Made by a program: the position numbers and the translations under genes
The notes under the pieces: generated by a model
Told to the model about the DNA's origin: nothing
Seen by the model: only the letters and a program-made list of their open reading frames with translations
The model's database searches: none
NCBI GenBank assembly: GCA_973895155.1
Contig: OZ316896.1
Coordinates: forward strand, 10,664,001 to 10,728,000
DNA: 64,000 nucleotides
From: Marsupella aquatica
Taxonomy: Eukaryota > Marchantiophyta
Direction: 5' to 3'
Part shown: positions 60,941 through 64,000 of the stretch, piece after piece
Layout of the letters: the number at the start of each line of letters is the position of its first letter
Numbering within the stretch: position 1 is the stretch's first letter

Positions 60941-62766
60941 CCCTTCCTCTTCAATTCTTGTTTCTCCCTGTCACTCAGAGCGGTATGAGGATGTCGGGGG
61001 ACACAGATGCCTCAAATTCACACTGCAGCGTGCGTGTATCAACCCACATGCACTCTCCTTAATTAAACAACCATTGGCACTCCTCAAGACCTGGTAATAC
61101 CAGGTTACCATTTTTAGTTAAAAGTCTGCTTATGAAAGTAACAAAGTGGGTGGAAAGGGGTTACGTTACAGTGTTTGGAATTACAATGGTGGTTCAAGGC
61201 TTATATCCGGACTGGACAATAGGACAAAGTCCAGAGTACCTATGGAGGTACCCAATGATGTTGATCACGACAAGGATCCAAGCAATCTAGTGAATGGAAT
61301 TCATTGAAATCTTTCAAGGCAGAAAAGGAGAAGTCCGCTGACCATTCCTTACATGAAAACTGAGTACTCTGCATGAGTCTTTGTATAATGCTTTTCAGCT
61401 AAGGGTAAGTCCCATTGGTGCGAAGTGCAAACTCTGAGAACACTTCTCATTCACTTCGAACATTATTGAAGTAGAAACTGGGAAGGAATAGACACAAACA
61501 AGAGATTCCAGCAAGTCTGGGCTCAAAGCCAAGTTTCTCCTTGTGTCCCCCACATGAGTCGAGCATTCCATTGCACTTGATTTCAAGACAAACAGCATGT
61601 CCACGACTTAAATAAGCAGGTGGTCCCCTATACAGCAGGATTTTCGTGGACTTCCTAGTCAGCCAACCCGACTTAATAAATGTTTTGAAAATCAACTCGT
61701 TGAATGGGCAGTTATGACGATTTCGTGTGTACTACCACCGAATCGCTGCCATCTTCCAAGGTAGTTAAAGCTCCATACCCGCAAACACCATCATCCTGAA
61801 GCTCGACGTGTGAAAAAGGACGGAGCCCAGCCTTCCGCCTGGCCAGGTCCGAAGAGCACGCATCCCTTTCGCTCGCTCTCTGGGATGGGACGATTCAAGT
61901 TTAAGGGTTCACTTGAATGGGACTAGCTGGACTTGAAATTGGAAAGATCGTATGATTTCACGTACGTTCAATCAGTATTCAATTCTATTGTATTGACAGT
62001 TCGTTCCATGACAAATTTCTTGGCCCGAGCTCTGCAATTCGAGCCCTGTAGTACTTGCCACGACTGTGACCAACGCCCTAGCTAGTGCGACAAGTTGCAC
62101 ACTGGTGCCATTGTATAATCTGTTGACTCATCTTTGCTTTCAATATAACCTGCGCAAATCATCTTTGAATGGAGAAGGAATTGAACCCTCAACGAAGTTC
62201 CATAATCGACATTTACGCTTGTTAGTGGGCAAATTATGGGAGAATCATTGCGCGGTCGTGGAACCCCTATTCGTCACAATTCAATCGCCACCAAGAAACA
62301 AAAAGACCAACCTCCCTCCCTCCCTCCAATATTTGTGCACAACTGCCGATCGGGGACAATGATCTATTCTCGTTCCTTTCGGATGGAGTGATTTTGAATC
62401 TCGAGACGTTATTATCGAGACCACCTGTTTCTGGCTGTGAATTTGGGTCTGGTCGTCAGCGTATCTTAAGTTGCGCTCTTAATTGAAAATCTCGTGCAAT
62501 GAGAACAGGAACGAAAAGATCATCAGTCAGGGAAGAAAATTCTGGCTCGTTATTGAAAAGATGACCATGAATCGTTCTTATCCGTGCTTCTCCGACCCCT
62601 CCCAACCCTGTCATCACAGCTGCATCATTCCACCCTACTTCGAAACTCATGCATTTGTGTGAGATCAGTTGACAATTGGGTGCTGAAGTCTCAAGTTTAA
62701 GTTTGATACGGTGTCTGGATTTGGAGAGGAGAGCAGAGGAGGGGACGATACACGTTGATTGCAAAG
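60941..62766. other. Shared upstream region of LPA1 and SPAG16
   Basis: The two genes point away from this 1.8-kb stretch, so both promoters should be here. A (CTCC)n tract lies near 62318-62334. I see no TATA box I can assign and no other gene. Confidence 0.5.
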
Positions 62767-63809
62767 ATGTCGATGATGATGAATTTCAAGGATGACAACG
62801 CTGAGGAGTTTTTCTCAGGTAACAATCTTCGGAAACACTCTCCAAAGGTCACAATCTGCCATTTTGACGACAACGCTGTAGGAATTGGCTAAGGGAGGAC
62901 CTTGCCGGTCTGCCATGCCATTCTATATATGATTCTTGCTTATCATTAGAGTGGAGAAATCCTTTCTGCTGGACGACAGCTGCGCCACCTTTCACACCCA
63001 TTGCCTTCCTATACCACGCAGAATCCTGCCAATTACTGGGGACTGACCATCTGGAACACAATTCACTAAGTTAGTAGTCTGAGGGTCGATTTGTTCGGTC
63101 CGATAGGCCTTCCTCTTAGCAAGAGTTCACATCTCATCAAGGTTGAGCGGTCATGGCTCCAACTCAAACAGGGCAGGCAGAATGACAACCTAAAATGAAG
63201 ATTTCATAAGAACAGGAAGACAAAATGCCAACCATGCTTTGACTGGCTGCTCAGAGGTTTACCATTCGCTCAGATCAGATCAGTTGCTCATTTAATTGCA
63301 TACTTTTAAGAGCTGAGAGAAAGAGGCAATCTGTTGATAGAAACCTACATTTGTGCTGTAGACTTAGAGGCTTCTACTGTAAACACGGACATCGGAGCGG
63401 ACCTTCACTATGAAGAAGTTGAGATGGACACCGAAACTGAAGCAGAAGAAGACAATCAATCTGAAGATTTCGATGCCACCATGCGCTCCATACAGAAGCT
63501 GACATTTCTACTGGGTAGTATGACGATTCCATGGCACCTTATCGTACTTCAATGAAGCTTAAACAGTTGTGTGCTATAATTGAGGAAGCCTACTTAAGAC
63601 AAAGCCATTGTAGCTTAGAACAAGATTTAAGATCCTCATCAGATCTGTCGTCTGCAACTAAACTATTGAAGTGGGCGATATCAGGGAAAACCAAGGGACT
63701 GGCAGCTGGCCATAGTACAAGCGTCAAGACGTATGGCGAGGTCATGGATGACTTCGTCCGGAATTTCTTGATTGCAAATGGTTGTGTTAAGACAGTGGAA
63801 TGTTTCGAG
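62767..63809 (+). CDS. SPAG16: SPAG16/PF20 central-apparatus WD-repeat protein, first three exons (partial)
   Basis: SPAG16 (PF20 in Chlamydomonas) is a WD40 protein of the central microtubule pair of motile flagella. Exons seen: 62767-62818, 63341-63514 and 63685-63809. Phases agree and give 117 codons without a stop. The first exon encodes MSMMMNFKDDNAEEFFS. The second is very acidic (YEEVEMDTETEAEEDNQSED), as in the family's N-terminus. The third holds the diagnostic YGEVMDDFVRNFLIANGC and KTVECFE, matching the LisH-like region that in relatives is followed by EWYEL. The coiled coil and WD repeats must lie beyond the window. The first exon rests on phase and position only; the third is secure. 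Confidence 0.8.
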
Positions 63810-64000
63810 GTAAATGGCTGCTTTGTGTGAGGTTGCTTCCAATCTTTTCATGGAAATCCGAATTGTGACAGAGGCTTGTACAAGATACCGGGCCAATTTT
63901 GAAACTGACTATACGCCTTCGGGGTGCTGGACGATTGCCTGATATTAGAGAAGAGAATCATACATTCTCATTGGCAACCATCCATAAATTTCCTGGTTTC

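Overview
This window is nuclear DNA of a land plant. The genes have many short exons with GT-AG introns, plastid- and mitochondrion-targeted proteins occur, and there is a plant lipid-transfer protein. Two genes encode conserved parts of motile flagella (CFAP58/CCDC147 and SPAG16/PF20). Seed plants with non-motile sperm lack such genes, so the source should be a plant with swimming sperm. A moss or liverwort fits best; a fern or lycophyte is possible. I cannot name the species.

Layout. 1-5255: repeat-rich sequence without a recognisable gene. 5256-16121 (-): complete CFAP58 homologue, 15 exons, 904 aa. 16122-22472: intergenic, with 3'-end fragments of non-LTR retrotransposons. 22473-25438 (+): root-type ferredoxin-NADP+ reductase, 5 exons, 410 aa. 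25439-38800: repeat-dominated accessory region with tandem arrays, an about 1.1-kb long inverted repeat, a small retro-insertion with a perfect 13-bp target duplication, a copia-like LTR, a short rpoC2-like (plastid) fragment, a broken LRR gene and a segmental duplication. 38834-39160 (+): small secreted lipid-transfer protein. 40962-48828 (-): mitochondrial elongation factor G, 19 exons, 775 aa; one intron carries three C/D-box snoRNA-like copies on the sense strand. 48829-57206: promoter repeats, then AT-rich intergenic DNA. 57207-60940 (-): LPA1 (LOW PSII ACCUMULATION 1), 9 exons, 486 aa. 62767 to the window end (+): first three exons of SPAG16/PF20.

Exons of the four multi-exon complete genes were placed by eye from splice sites, reading-frame phase and remembered family sequences. 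In each, the summed exon length is a multiple of three and reads without internal stops, which supports the models. The genes do not form one pathway: two serve sperm flagella, two serve plastids (FNR redox supply, LPA1 photosystem II assembly) and one serves mitochondrial translation. The most interesting signals are the intronic snoRNA cluster, whose shared guide matches a stretch of 18S rRNA, and the long inverted repeat at 30.2-31.3 kb, which could make hairpin RNA.
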